The translations under genes and the position numbers were made by a program. The notes under the pieces are model-generated. The model was not told the DNA's origin, did no database searches, and saw only the letters and a list, made by a program, of their open reading frames with translations. From Guillardia theta CCMP2712 (lineage: Eukaryota > Cryptophyceae > Pyrenomonadales > Geminigeraceae): DNA of 40,183 nucleotides. Shown piece by piece: positions 11,099-21,803 of this stretch. The DNA lies in the NCBI RefSeq assembly GCF_000315625.1, contig NW_005434540.1:138751-178933 (forward strand), in the 5' to 3' direction. Numbering within the stretch: position 1 is the first letter of the stretch; every line of letters begins with the position of its first letter.

Positions 11099-12314
11099 GT
11101 CTTGGTATACCACTTGTTTAAATCATCTCACCTCATCGTCACGGGGCTGAAAGAGGCAACGGTGGTCAGAACGACTCCAAGCTTGCTTCTATTCTGTGGT
11201 ATTCTATTCTTGGCGTCTATCTTCTAATTGTTTCTTGCTTCCATCATGAGCTGTGTAACTTGTCGTCACAAGGCTCAACTTCATCTTCCAGCGTCCCCCC
11301 TCCCCCCCCCCTCCCTCCCTCCCTCCCTCCCTCCCTCCCTCCCTCCCTCCTTCCCTCCCTCCCCACCTCCCTCCCTCCCTCCCTCTCTGACTTCCTATCA
11401 CACACACATTCTCTCTCTCTCTCTCTTTATCACTCTCTCTTACTCTCCAACTCTCTCTCACTCTCTCTCACTCTCTCTCTTCCTTGTTTAAGTTTTTTTC
11501 TTCTTTTTTCCTCTTTTTTCATTGCTCTAACACCTTCTTCCCCTCCACATGTGAACTCAAATACTACCCCACCCCTCCATCGCCATTGTACCCCACCCTT
11601 CGGATTACTGACCTTTCACCTCACTACCCCGGTGCCGATTGTACCTACCCTTCACAACCACATCAATCTACTACCCGTTGTGGATCATTTTGGTATCAAA
11701 ATACCGGTTTATTGCACACATATTTTACGGGTACATTGAAGATGAATGCTGCCCTCACCCCTACTAGATTGTGTACCCTCTCAATCTTGTATGTTGTCTG
11801 CCCATGGAACAACGAGCAAAGGGGTTATACCACCCACCAGTTGTTGCGTACCCCTTATTACTTACACCCCACCCATACTAATGACTACCCAACCCCCAAA
11901 ATCATGATCTCTCCCCAAGGAACAGTCACCCCACCCACGGTCCACTACTCGCTATCATCATACTCTCCACCCCTTCAACTTGATACCCAACTTCTTTTGT
12001 CCTACCGTACCCCACAAGAAACCATCACCCTCTGAATGTACCACCTCTCCTTCCACCACCACCCTCCTCTTAGAAGTCCATACCCCCTGATCATCCCACC
12101 CTCCCAGAGCTTGATCCCGGGAATTAACCCACCCCACCCACCCATTGACTTCCTTTACTTCATTCCGTCCCACATCCGATCCCTCCCCTCATCCCCGCCC
12201 TCATCCCTCCCCTCATCCCCTCTTTCCCATGTGAAGAAAGTAACGATATGTAACGTTAATCAAATAACCGTCGAGTAGACACTGTAACGGAAAAGGACAG
12301 GTCAACAGCGCGCC
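11099..12314. other. Divergent intergenic region: CCCT/CT microsatellites and TACCCC-rich tract
   Basis: Lies between the starts of the channel gene (-) and the proteasome alpha-5 gene (+). About 11295-11390 is a CCCT-type repeat and about 11410-11480 a CT repeat. From about 11560 to 12230 the plus strand is unusually rich in ACCCC/TACCCC words, as at 5760-5870 and 16100-16400. The open frames across it lack codon-like content, and I see no gene. Confidence 0.6.
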
Positions 12315-13856
12315 ATGTTCTTGACGAGGTAAGGAAGGGAAACTTGAGGGTAAATGGCGGGGGTGGGGGGGGGAGGAGAAGGATGGGAAGGAAGGGAAAG
12401 GGGAGAGAGGGAGAGATGAGAAGAGAGGAGGAAAGGAGAAGGAGAGGACAGTCGCTGGGGGAGAGAGAGGAAAGAGAGGAAAGGGGAAGAATCCGACTGG
12501 TTGGTGCGAAGATTAGAGTTGAGGAAAAATGAAGAAAGTTGGGTTCAAGGTGCATGCCGATGAGCATGGTTGTGAATGATATGAAAGTGCTTGTTTTACC
12601 CTCTATGCGAAAGGACGGCGAGAATTTTCATGTCAGTTGTGGAGCTGACATTTATTGCTGTCGTGTCGAAAAATTTAAGTTTTATCATGTGAGGATGATG
12701 CTCGAGGAATAACCTCGCAAAGATTTTGGAAGCCGTGTGTAGAAGAAAGCTGATGCAGGGCGAAAACATTCATGCTCATGTGTCGATGTGATTTGACATG
12801 AATAGAGCTCGATGTGCGCTTTGAGGAAGGGTTTGTGTGTCATGATAAGCTTGCGATGAGATGGGGTGAGAGTGTACAGTGAGAAGAATATCAGACCGTG
12901 ATTTTTGTTTGTACTGGATGAACATAGATGGATTATACATTGATGGTACATAGGGAATGCAATCGAGGAACACACAATCTTGATCTGACGGCCACCGTGC
13001 CAGGAGTGAGTATGATCGTGGAGTGAACACATTTTCGCCGGAGGGCCGTTTGTTCCAGGTGGAGTATGCGATCGAGGCCATCAAGGTTGTCCCTCACTTC
13101 CCCCCTCTCCGTCTGATGAAAGCCCTGCAGTTGGGATCTACGGCCATCGGCATTCAGACATCCGAAGGAGTCGTGCTGGCCGTGGAGAAGCGTGTGACTT
13201 CTCCTCTGCTTGACCCCACCAGCATAGAGAAGATCATGGAGCTTGATAGTCACATCGGATGTGCCATGTCTGGCCTCACTGCAGATGCTCGAACACTAGT
13301 TGACAAGGCGCGGGTGGAGACACAGAATCATAGGTTTACCTATGATGAGCCCATGACTGTGGAGTCTTGTACACAAGCGATCTGTGATTATGCTCTTCAG
13401 TTCGGTGAAGAAGGGGCGCCAATGTGATACTTGGTTCTTTCCCATCCCTTGCCTGGCTCATCTCCTTGACAGGTCTCGCCCCTTCGGTGTGGCGCTGCTG
13501 GTCGCAGGAGTTGATGAGTATGGACCCTCGTTGTTCCACACGGACCCGTCAGGAACTTTTGTAAAGTACGAGGCGAAAGCGATTGGTGCGGGCAGCGAAG
13601 GAGCTCAAACGGCCTTGCAAGAGTCTTACAGCAGCTCCATGACACTTGCCGAGGCTGAAGTGCTTGCACTGTCGACATTAAAGCAGGTCGTTGTGTGAAG
13701 AAAGTGTATTTTTTTTCATGCCTAAAAGAAACGTGGCAGGTGATGGAAGAGAAGCTGGACAACAAGAACGTCGAGCTCGCGTCTGTGCGATCAAGTGATG
13801 CAAAGTTCAAGATCTACTCAACGGCGGAGTTGGAAGCTGTTATTGAAAGACTCTGA
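12315..13856 (+). CDS. PSMA5: 20S proteasome subunit alpha type-5
   Basis: Exons are 12315-12328, 13004-13085, 13131-13423, 13473-13686 and 13740-13856; phases close and give 239 aa (the animal protein has 241). The product opens [20 protein letters not shown] and contains the alpha-subunit signature [12 protein letters not shown]. It also has [36 protein letters not shown] and DPSGTF, all diagnostic of alpha-5. It is a structural outer-ring subunit of the 20S core in cytosol and nucleus, without a catalytic threonine. Exon 1 is only 14 nt, and its 675-bp intron carries a GA-rich tract. Intron 2 is 45 bp, a multiple of three with no stop codon, so retention would add 15 residues between AIEAIK and LGSTA. 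Confidence 0.97.
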
Positions 13857-14141
13857 ATGAACCGGAAGACCTGAGACAATGTCGAGATGATTCCCCTTTA
13901 ACTTTTTCCTCGGATCCTTGCGACTGATGAGTGTTTGGGTCAGAAGAAGCTGCAGTCAGGAGAGAGGCGAACAAGTGTCTGGCTGCTTATCGTTGACTGG
14001 CTGCTTATCCTTGACTTACTGCTCACAACCAAGGTGGCAGAGGCGCACGAACATGACTGGACCAACGAATTCTCATGTGTAGCGATTCATTTTGAGATGA
14101 TAGAATTTACAAGGCTCCTCTCACTTGCCGTGTCCTTGCCC
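13857..14141. other. Convergent intergenic spacer
   Basis: Short space between the stops of PSMA5 (+) and the RWP-RK gene (-). Nothing beyond presumed 3' UTRs is visible. Confidence 0.5.
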
Positions 14142-15581
14142 TCACATCAAAGGCTCTAGTATGCCATCGTCATCCAGATAGCTGTGATGCAGGTGCCCGA
14201 TGTCCTCGTGGGCATTGTCGAACCACTCCACCATGCAAGTGAAGGGAGAGTTGGGCCTCGAGCAAGGATGCGCGTCCGCCTCCTTCTCGCTACTATTGAC
14301 GCATCCTGCTAGAGCAGCCACAAGGTCGGCGTCACTGCAGGCAGATGATCGAGCATGCGGCTTCGTCTCCGAGCACGCGTCAGCTGCCAGCGCTTGCACG
14401 AGCGCGTCGTCGAGGTCGGAGATGGGCATCGGGTCGCTCGATCGAGACGCTTTAGACGTCGAGCCGAAGTTTTGCTGCGCAGCCGCATCGCCGTCGTGAC
14501 TTTTGGCACACTGTACGAGAGAGTCAATCATGTCATCGTCGGATATCTTCGAGGGCCGTGCAGGAGCTTGCGGCGCCTTGTCTGCAATCTGATGCTGCGC
14601 CTTCACACTCTGCCGCTCCAACTTGTCCTTCTTCCCGAATGAAAGGATTTCAACCTTTGTGTGGCCATTCTCCTGATGAAACACGATCTGCGCCCCTGCT
14701 GATAGCTGTGCTGCGATCTCTGGAGGCAGCGACAGCTCAAGTTTGACTGTCCGATCCTCGTCGCTCTGTGTGTGCCCTGAGTTCGCTGGTCGAGTTTCTC
14801 TGCGCTCGCTCGCAACATCCCTAAGGGTTTGACTCTTTCTGCTTGCATCATTCGACGCGTGCAGGTCTTCTGCGATCATAGACACGTATGTCGCACCAGC
14901 ATCCTTGGCAAGTCCTTCCCTTGGGAGCTCATGCACAGCTCGACATGGAGCGGTCGGACATTCCTCAAGCACATCGCCAGCCAATTTCGATGGGCAGAGT
15001 GACTTCCTAGGAGAGTGTTCGGGAGTGGAGAAAGAAGACTTGGAATGAGGAGATCCTGTTGTGGCTTAAGGTCAGCGGGCGAGGGCAAGGGCCTTAGTTT
15101 TACCATAGGTGTGAGGTAACTCCTCTCGCTCTCTCTGCAGTTTCTTCAGCTCTTGGAGAGCTTTCATGCGATCTTGACTGTCTTCAGGGCTCTTGAGCTC
15201 TAGAAGTTTGATTTTCTACAGGTAGTGAGGATTCCCAATGTTCAAATACACCTTCACCTTTTCTATCATCTGCATCCGACGATATGGCCAACGGATAATC
15301 CCATGCTGACGACAGACTTTTTTCAACGAAGAAAGACATATGCCAAACTGCTTGGCAACTTCTTTCACTGGCAACTGCGCCAAGGTTGTTAGCTTTGCCA
15401 ACTCGACAACTTTTCCATCACATGAAGAAACTCGCGAAGGTTCTCTGCCGTAATACCCTGACCTGATGGCAGGTTCTTGGGAGAGGCAGCTGACATTCTT
15501 CGCGTTTAATCGACTGTTGAAACGCACATGGATCAGATGGTCACTCCATTCAGAGTGTCTTTCTCTCAAGTCACTCTTCAC
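14142..15581 (-). CDS. RWP-RK domain transcription factor (5' end incomplete)
   Basis: Exons (minus strand) run from about 15581 to 15258, then 15215-15104 and 15064-14142. Introns of 42 and 39 bp are GT-AG and phase-consistent. Exon 1 encodes an RWP-RK DNA-binding domain (LPVKEVAKQFGIC, then LKKVCRQHGIIRWPYRR), known from plant NIN/MID-type nitrogen and mating regulators and from algae. The RWPYRR core replaces the usual RWPHRK. A basic, coiled-coil-like stretch follows (KALQELKKLQREREELP). The C-terminal about 300 residues are Ser/Asp-rich and unrecognised, with three acidic modules around DDDMIDSLVQCA, DLDDALVQALA and DADLVAALAGC that look like spaced repeats and could be activation segments (inference). 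No ATG is in frame upstream of the domain, so at least one 5' exon is missing. Confidence 0.8.
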
Positions 15582-15582
15582 C

Positions 15583-15604
15583 TTCCCTAAACCCTAAATC
15601 CTAA
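15583..15604. promoter_or_regulatory. Telo-box-like AAACCCTAA motif upstream of RWP-RK gene
   Basis: Reads CCCTAAACCCTAAATCCTAA, just under three telomeric units, at the 5' edge of the RWP-RK reading frame. In plants the telo-box AAACCCTAA is a promoter or 5'-UTR element. Here it may equally be a small interstitial telomeric scar. Confidence 0.4.
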
Positions 15605-17611
15605 GTACCTTCTTTACTTCTCATTTACCTTTGCTGATTCATTCTCTTTCTCATCACCTCAAGACCTCATACAGACCTCTTCATCTTGTTCTAATCACCT
15701 AATCATCTATTGTCACTGCGTTGCTGTTAAATTTCACCATGCATCATGAACCTATGCTGTTGTGTCACTCTCGCTGCTGCCATTGGCGTAGCTCAAATTG
15801 ATCACCATGACGATCATAATCATCTTCGTCGTCATGGCATCATTTCTCATCCCTTGATTAATTGCAACATACAACAAGTAAAGTCAACGCTCACTTGCCG
15901 CTCCTGGTTTCTCAGATTCGGTTAGTAATGCAAGACTGGATCCTCAATCTGCATTCTGCGTACATAATTCAGCGCTAGTTGAGCTGTACTTGAGGCCTTT
16001 GAAGAATTGTGCATAACTATCATCTTCATTCCCATCTCCTGCCGCTCTTTCTTATCCTATCATCCTCAGACAACCGATCGCTTTCTCTGCATGTTCCTCT
16101 TCCCTTCCCACTACCCCTACCCTGCACCTACATAGATCCCTACCCCCCTCCATGACCTGTCTTGACTACCCCACCTGAGTACCATCGATACACTCTATGC
16201 TCTAACCGGTACTGAAGCACCCGACCCTCCTAGCATTAATAATTGCCTCGCTTCTAGGAGAGGTGACTCTCCCTACTACCCTCAGGACCGGACCCCCTAA
16301 TCATACTACCCTACCCCCACAAAAATCTTTAACCCCCTCGGTAGATTCGGGCCAGTGGAATCGTTTGTACCCTCAGCAAGTCTTTAGTTAATTTAAGTAC
16401 TTGAAATGATTAGTTACCCGCGCCTGCAGTGCGTTCCGAAGTTCACATGGCATGCCGGTGACTCTCGGCGGCGGACTCGGGAGCTCAGCTCGGAGTCAGC
16501 ACTGCCGCGACTGATGCCATCCGCATGATCATCCGAGTCGCGGATTCTCGCCCGGCCGATCAACTCCCATCCTCAATGATAGCTCGTGCCGCAAGAGCCG
16601 CAATGATCAGATTGAATGAAGAAAAAACCGGCCGCGGGCGGCTTGAAAGTTGAACAGCGGCTCCGGGACTCCGAGGCTTGAAAAAGCAAAGGTACCGGCC
16701 CGGTAAAGCGGAACTTCGAACGGTACTCCAGAGTGACTACTAAAGCGGTGTGTGGCAACGTCCGAGTGATCGGACCGTATCGGACCGTGCGGTCAAGCCT
16801 TGAAGACTGGAGGCCCTGAGGCCCTCGACGGACCAGCCGCAGTCACCCGGTGTCAAGTTGAGGGCAGTCCACAGCGGCTGGTAACTTCAGCGGCTCTTTC
16901 ACAGGCTAGCTGATGGTGCCGCGAGTGCGGACCGTTGAGGGATCTGGGCCTGCATAATGGCCTGGGCGAAGTTTCAACTCAGTCTCGATACGGTCACCGA
17001 TGACTTGCCTACTGCGCAGGCACAGCAACAAATTAGACAGCGAGGAGACTGCCGTAATGACTACATTCTCCGAAGCAGCTGCTTGTTCGGGCGGGCCGGG
17101 CCCGCGGCGTCGCCGCCCCGGACAGTACCGGGTCTCCAATGGACTTCAAGTTTACTCAAAGTTAAGCTAATTTTAAATATCGCAGTACGAGCGAGTCCGA
17201 CAATCACCACCTGGCTGATGTATTATTACTATTATATATGGTACAGATAGATAACTAATCAAGAGTTATATGGAGCAAAGTCTTGTACCTGATATGCTGT
17301 TCGGGACCTCTAAAATTGTACCATAAATATTATTAAGTAAATATATTGGTAGTGTTTTTTTGTAACTTCTTGTGCTGTTGTGTCTCTTCTTACAACTGCG
17401 AGATAAGAAATGGTGGCAGTAATGCTCGCGTTCTAGAGGCGACTCGCCACTTCCTGATACACCTCCCCTTCTCTCCTCTCTCCTCTCCGCTGCTCTTTTC
17501 CTCTCTCCTCCTCTCCACTCCAGCATTTGCTTTTCCCCTTGTTCTTGAATTGTTTAGTCCATTTCCCCCTTCTCCACGCAATCGCTTCAGCACGACGTAC
17601 ATTTGCGAACC
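15605..17611. other. Long intergenic region without a supported gene
   Basis: About 15605-16080 is ordinary sequence that may contain a missing 5' exon of the RWP-RK gene. About 16090-16380 is TACCCC-rich. About 16430-17160 is GC-richer and has no convincing frame on either strand. It includes a stretch at 16983-17030 closely resembling the tetraspanin gene near 18389-18426. About 17160-17345 is a local AT-rich island. About 17460-17570 is CT-rich and leads to the tetraspanin start. Confidence 0.5.
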
Positions 17612-19441
17612 ATGGCCTGTGAGATTCTGGGATCGCGACTTGCTCTCTTCATTGTAAATGGCTTGACCCTTATCTTTGGATGCGTCCTCATTTTCTACGG
17701 TACCGTGGGTAGGGCAGACGCATGGATGTACGCGGTTCGTTGATCTGCACTGGCAGGCTATATCCGGATGGGTAAAGAGAAGACAGTAGGACATGTCACC
17801 AATGCTTTCGCGCTTGTCATCTCCATGGGCACCTTGACGCTTGTTGTCTCACTTTTTGGCTTGATCGGATCATGCTGTGCAAGGTGAGATCATTTAACAA
17901 TCTTATGGGTACCTGAGCAGCGCGATAGACCACCAAAGCTGGATGAAGAAGGAAATCCAATAGAGATGAAGAACTGGAAGAAATATTCTAACAGGATTTT
18001 GATGGTTTACTTCACCATTATCATGATTATCTCCGCGTGCTTGCTCTATGGTGCCCTGCTTTGCTTTATCTGGAGCGAGAAGGCAGCAGAGTACACCACT
18101 TCATACGTAAGGGATGTGAAGGATGAAGACTACGCTAACGTGCGCTTGCAGTGGGATGTTCTCCAGCAGATCCTTGAGGGAACATCGTGGGATCCGAAAT
18201 CCTTAGGAAACGCTATGAAAAAGAGCGCAGCTGCAGCTGGAGGGTTCTGTCTGCTCTCCATCTTCTTGAATCTCCTCTGCGCACATTGTAGCGCGATGCT
18301 GATGGGATACAAGTACACGGCTCGGAAGACGGTCGTCTTCATCAACCTGACCGGGTTTGTTATCGGTATCTAATCCTGGCTGCTACTTCTCGATAGTGAC
18401 TTGCCTGCTGCACAGGCACAGCAACTGTCATCATCGCATTTATGCCCTCGACGAAGGAAGTTGGGGTGAAGAACAGTTGGCTTCCTTCCGTGGTCGGTAC
18501 CTTTGGCGTCCTTCTCATGTTCTTTGCCATCATTGGCGGATACGCTGCTTTAAGATTGAAATCGGTGTGTGGCAATGGAGAGTTTGAGTGGATGGTGGTG
18601 ACTTGCTGGCAGAGCTTGCTGCTGCTCAACGGGATCTGTTTGTCTGTGATCTCCATCATCTTCTTTTCTTTTGGGATCTTCTGTCTGGTGGATGCCAAGG
18701 ATGCGTCAAATCTGCTCTCAAGCCAACTCTATTGTGATCCTGCTCCGCCCTTCCTAGCAACCGCTGACGATGGTCTCAGCTATCAAGACTCGATTTGTTG
18801 ACGTGTGTCCGGAGTGTTGTGTTGCTCCTGATTCTCCTCTCCCCAAGTACTGCACCAAACCTCCCGACAATTCCTCTCTCATCGTCATCAATGGCACGAT
18901 CATCTCGCTGGCTGTAAAAGACACGGTCTATTGTTGCAAGGAGATGAGGTTCTTCTTCTACTTTCCTTTCTTGTGTCCTTGAATGTTGACTATCTGCCAG
19001 CCAATCCGACTTCGAAGGTTGCTGTCAGAAGGTGAAAGCTGTTCTCCTTCTCTAACATCTCTGATCCTCTCCTGCAGAAAGCTGGTCTCCTTGTGTGGAA
19101 CAACCTCAGCTTGCTCGGCGTGACTTGCACAATTTCCTTCATGGCCATCCTCATGAACTTAATCGGCAGCTTCTACCTGTACGTCACTCCTGCCTGCCTC
19201 TTCGTCTCTCCGTCTCCCACTGACCTTCAGTCCTTGTTTGAAACGATCATGCAGGTACAGGAAGATACGGCGAGAACTTGCTGAAGAGGTTATGAAAGGA
19301 GAGCTCGATGGGCTTGAAGGAGGTGATTTCAACGACGAGAACGTCTCTAGGTAAGAGCTGCTGCTTCACCGTCGGACAATCACCTCATACTCCCACAGGT
19401 CCCACAAGTACCGTGCGCAGGAGCCTGATGATGACTTGTAG
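17612..19441 (+). CDS. Tetraspanin-like multi-pass membrane protein, 9 exons
   Basis: Exons are 17612-17699, 17757-17883, 17929-18365, 18416-18733, 18780-18948, 19001-19031, 19078-19178, 19255-19350 and 19399-19441; phases close and give 469 aa. I count about eight hydrophobic segments, arranged like two tetraspanin four-helix units in tandem. The first loop (after about residue 110) has no cysteines. The second large loop carries CPECC, YC, YCC and GCC cysteine clusters and an NSS/NGT glycosylation pair. The last helix (GVTCTISFMAILMNLIGSFYL) is followed by a basic then acidic cytoplasmic tail ending EPDDDL. Tetraspanins organise membrane protein domains; assignment here rests on topology and the Cys-rich loop, not on a full CCG signature. 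Exon boundaries around 18733/18780 are the least certain. Confidence 0.65.
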
Positions 19442-19773
19442 TTTGAGTATTGTTATGATAAGTAAATGAAACCGAATCTCTCCTCCTCCTCCTCCTCCTC
19501 CTCCTCCTCTTCCTCGCTGGTGAACTACGATCATAATCATCCCTGTGCGAGTATCTCGCTTTCACGTTCTGCCTGACTTTCAGCAACGGTAAGCAGCATG
19601 TCACAACCTTCACCCGCGATTGACTGGCACAAGACGGCTGCTTGCAAAAGCCGCCCAGATGCCTGCAGGAATGTCAGTGCTAGGAGGAGGAGGAGCAGCG
19701 GGCGACTTGATGCAGGGACTTGCTTGCTGCTTGTGCGGCGACCGAGAGACGGGAAGAGAAGTTGAGCATACGA
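19442..19773. other. Convergent intergenic spacer with (CTC)n
   Basis: Between the tetraspanin-like stop (+) and the coiled-coil gene stop (-). A CTC microsatellite occupies about 19480-19512. An open plus-strand frame near 19620-19811 has some codon-like content but no start or splice context I trust. Confidence 0.5.
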
Positions 19774-21584
19774 TCATGATCCGCCTTGACGCATGTCAAA
19801 CCGACGGCTGATAACAGCCTCCTCTACCTCGAGTGACTGGCATCGACTCTCCCAGGCAAACTCCGAGCCTTTCCGGTCCATCGCAGACACTGAAGCCCTG
19901 GATGTTGTCGTTTGCTCTCCCTCCTTCGGGGGTTGTGTCGGCAGGGAGGAGGGGTGGAGCATGTCGTTGCAAGAAGAAGTTGCTGTTTCCTGTTAATGTG
20001 TATACCTTATCATGAGTTCAATTACAGCTGGAACTAAGAACTTGGATGGAGCCGCTCCGGGGCGATGAGCTGCTCCTGCGTCACAAGTAAGAAGGTCACT
20101 TGCATCGATTCTTGTTGCTTACTCTTTTCCTGCTAGCCTGATCGCTCGCAAAGCCTCAAGCTGCCGCAACTCTTGTTAGAGACTCTGGCAGTTTGGTATC
20201 AGAGTACGCACGCGAGCTTCTCGCTGATTCATGACTTCCTTCAATGACTGCAGTCAATGGGTGAGCAGAGAGCGGGACAGGGAGGGCGAGGAAGAAGGAT
20301 TTCAAGAGCGGGACAGGGAGGCGAGGAAGAAAGATCTCAAGAGCGGGACAGGGAGGCGAGGAAGAAAGATTTCAAGAGCGGGACAGGGAGGGCGAGGAAG
20401 AAGGATTTCAAGTCTCCTAGCATCACCGCTTGAAGTCTTGTTAAAGAGGTGAGGCATCCAGACAGACTGGCAGGTAATTTTTCCCAGCTTTGTGAAGATC
20501 GTAAGGAGTAAGAGAACAAGATTCAGAGTGAGCGAGAAGACAAGAGGGCTCACGTATCATGCAAGTGATTTCTTCTGTTCCTTGTGAATGCTTGAGCTGG
20601 CCTCTTGTCGTCCATGCAGGGAGGCATGTCAGCTTGTCCACCTACGTCTTCCATGATCGCTCGACCTGCGTCTCCGATGATCGTATGGTTGGTCATCTCG
20701 TCCTCAAGCATGCTTCTTTCCGGTCCCCTGCTACTTGGATCCTACGAGTTGACAAGTCAGGGCCTGCAGGAGATGCATCATGATCTTATGACGTTCTCAT
20801 CATCTTCAGATAAGTCGCCCTTGAGTCTTTCACATAGCTGCGAGCAGTCTACATCAAGCTACAAATTTCACGTTCTCTTTCTCACGTGTCCTCCAATACT
20901 GTCTGAGTCTATTGAGCTTGAGACGGGCTTCACGATCCATCCATCTGTCGAATGCTCACCTGCATTACCTCATGTCAGGTTTGAGTCTTGTTGATGTAAG
21001 AAATTTGACACAAACCAGCAGCTTCCTCCTCTTCTCCTTGCGCTGTTGGCTCAGGCGGTTGGTCGGGAAAGAGTCCAGACCCAGAGGAGTTTTCAGCTGA
21101 GTTCCACATGTCGCTTATGACCTGAGGAGTGATCTTTGCCAATACCTGACGCTGGATCAGGAAAGAGTGGCCGGTAAGATCGACAAACCTTGACAACCTT
21201 CTTGTGGGGCCACTTGTGTTGGAACGCGTGATTGATAACAGCACAAACAACAGCTCGTTTGGGGAGAGGCAGCTTGACGCATCGCTGCATTATCGCGTCA
21301 CTTCCTTCCTCTTCAATGGACGGGGAGGAGAAGAGAACAGTCTCGTCAAGGCATTTGGCATAGAGATCTTCGGTCCCGGCTTGCTCTTCTGTTGCTGCCT
21401 CTCTTGCTAGGGTGCTTCCTTCCAGGTCTGAGTCGTCGAAGGGGTTGTAGTGGGAGGAGGCCTCGTGAAAGAGAGTCTTAGCTGTGATGGGCGAGAGGCT
21501 GCTAGGAGAGGAGGACGGGGAGAGGTTGGGGGTCTGATCAGCCGCCATGCCGTCGCTCGCTCCCTTGGACCCCAATTCTCGCAT
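19774..21584 (-). CDS. Orphan coiled-coil protein, 10 exons
   Basis: Exons (minus strand) are 21584-21189, 21151-21016, 20959-20886, 20837-20793, 20741-20554, 20487-20427, 20247-20208, 20171-20123, 20075-20042 and 19989-19774. Every junction is GT-AG and all phases close, giving 412 aa. I do not recognise the family. The N-terminal about 130 residues include a helical block (RAVVCAVINHAFQHKWPHKK). An acidic patch follows, then a probable coiled coil (LTRLQASLKEVMNQREARV and QLRQLEALRAIRLAGKE), then a Ser/Pro/Thr-rich tail. No signal peptide or membrane segment is visible. Introns are 37-180 bp. A tandem repeat sits in intron 6. A second in-frame ATG lies 13 codons after the first. The many short exons make individual boundaries provisional. 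Confidence 0.6.
20267..20410. repeat. About 36-bp tandem repeat, 4 copies, intronic
   Basis: Units of the form GAGCGGGACAGGGAGG followed by CGAGGAAGAA(A/G)GAT and TTCAA/CTCAA repeat four times. They lie in intron 6 of the coiled-coil gene (minus strand). A plus-strand frame through them is open but repeat-driven. Confidence 0.85.
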
Positions 21585-21803
21585 TCAATCGTTTTTTAAA
21601 AAATCGAAATGAAAATCGTTTAGGTTATCAGTTTAGGATCGCGCAGTTTAGATCTAAACCAAGCGTACTGATAGATGACTTGTTCTGTTCTTCCTCTCAT
21701 CAGCGGGTAAACAGTAATGTATTTCGTATACCTGTGAGCATCTCATTCTAGTTGTATTCTTTTCATTCACATCGATGGGCTTGTCATGGTGCCGTACAGC
21801 AGT

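Noticed and set aside
20605-20994. Plus-strand ORF of 129 codons (Ser/Pro/Met-rich)
   Set aside because: The minus strand assembles into several exons with closing phases, which is less likely by chance.
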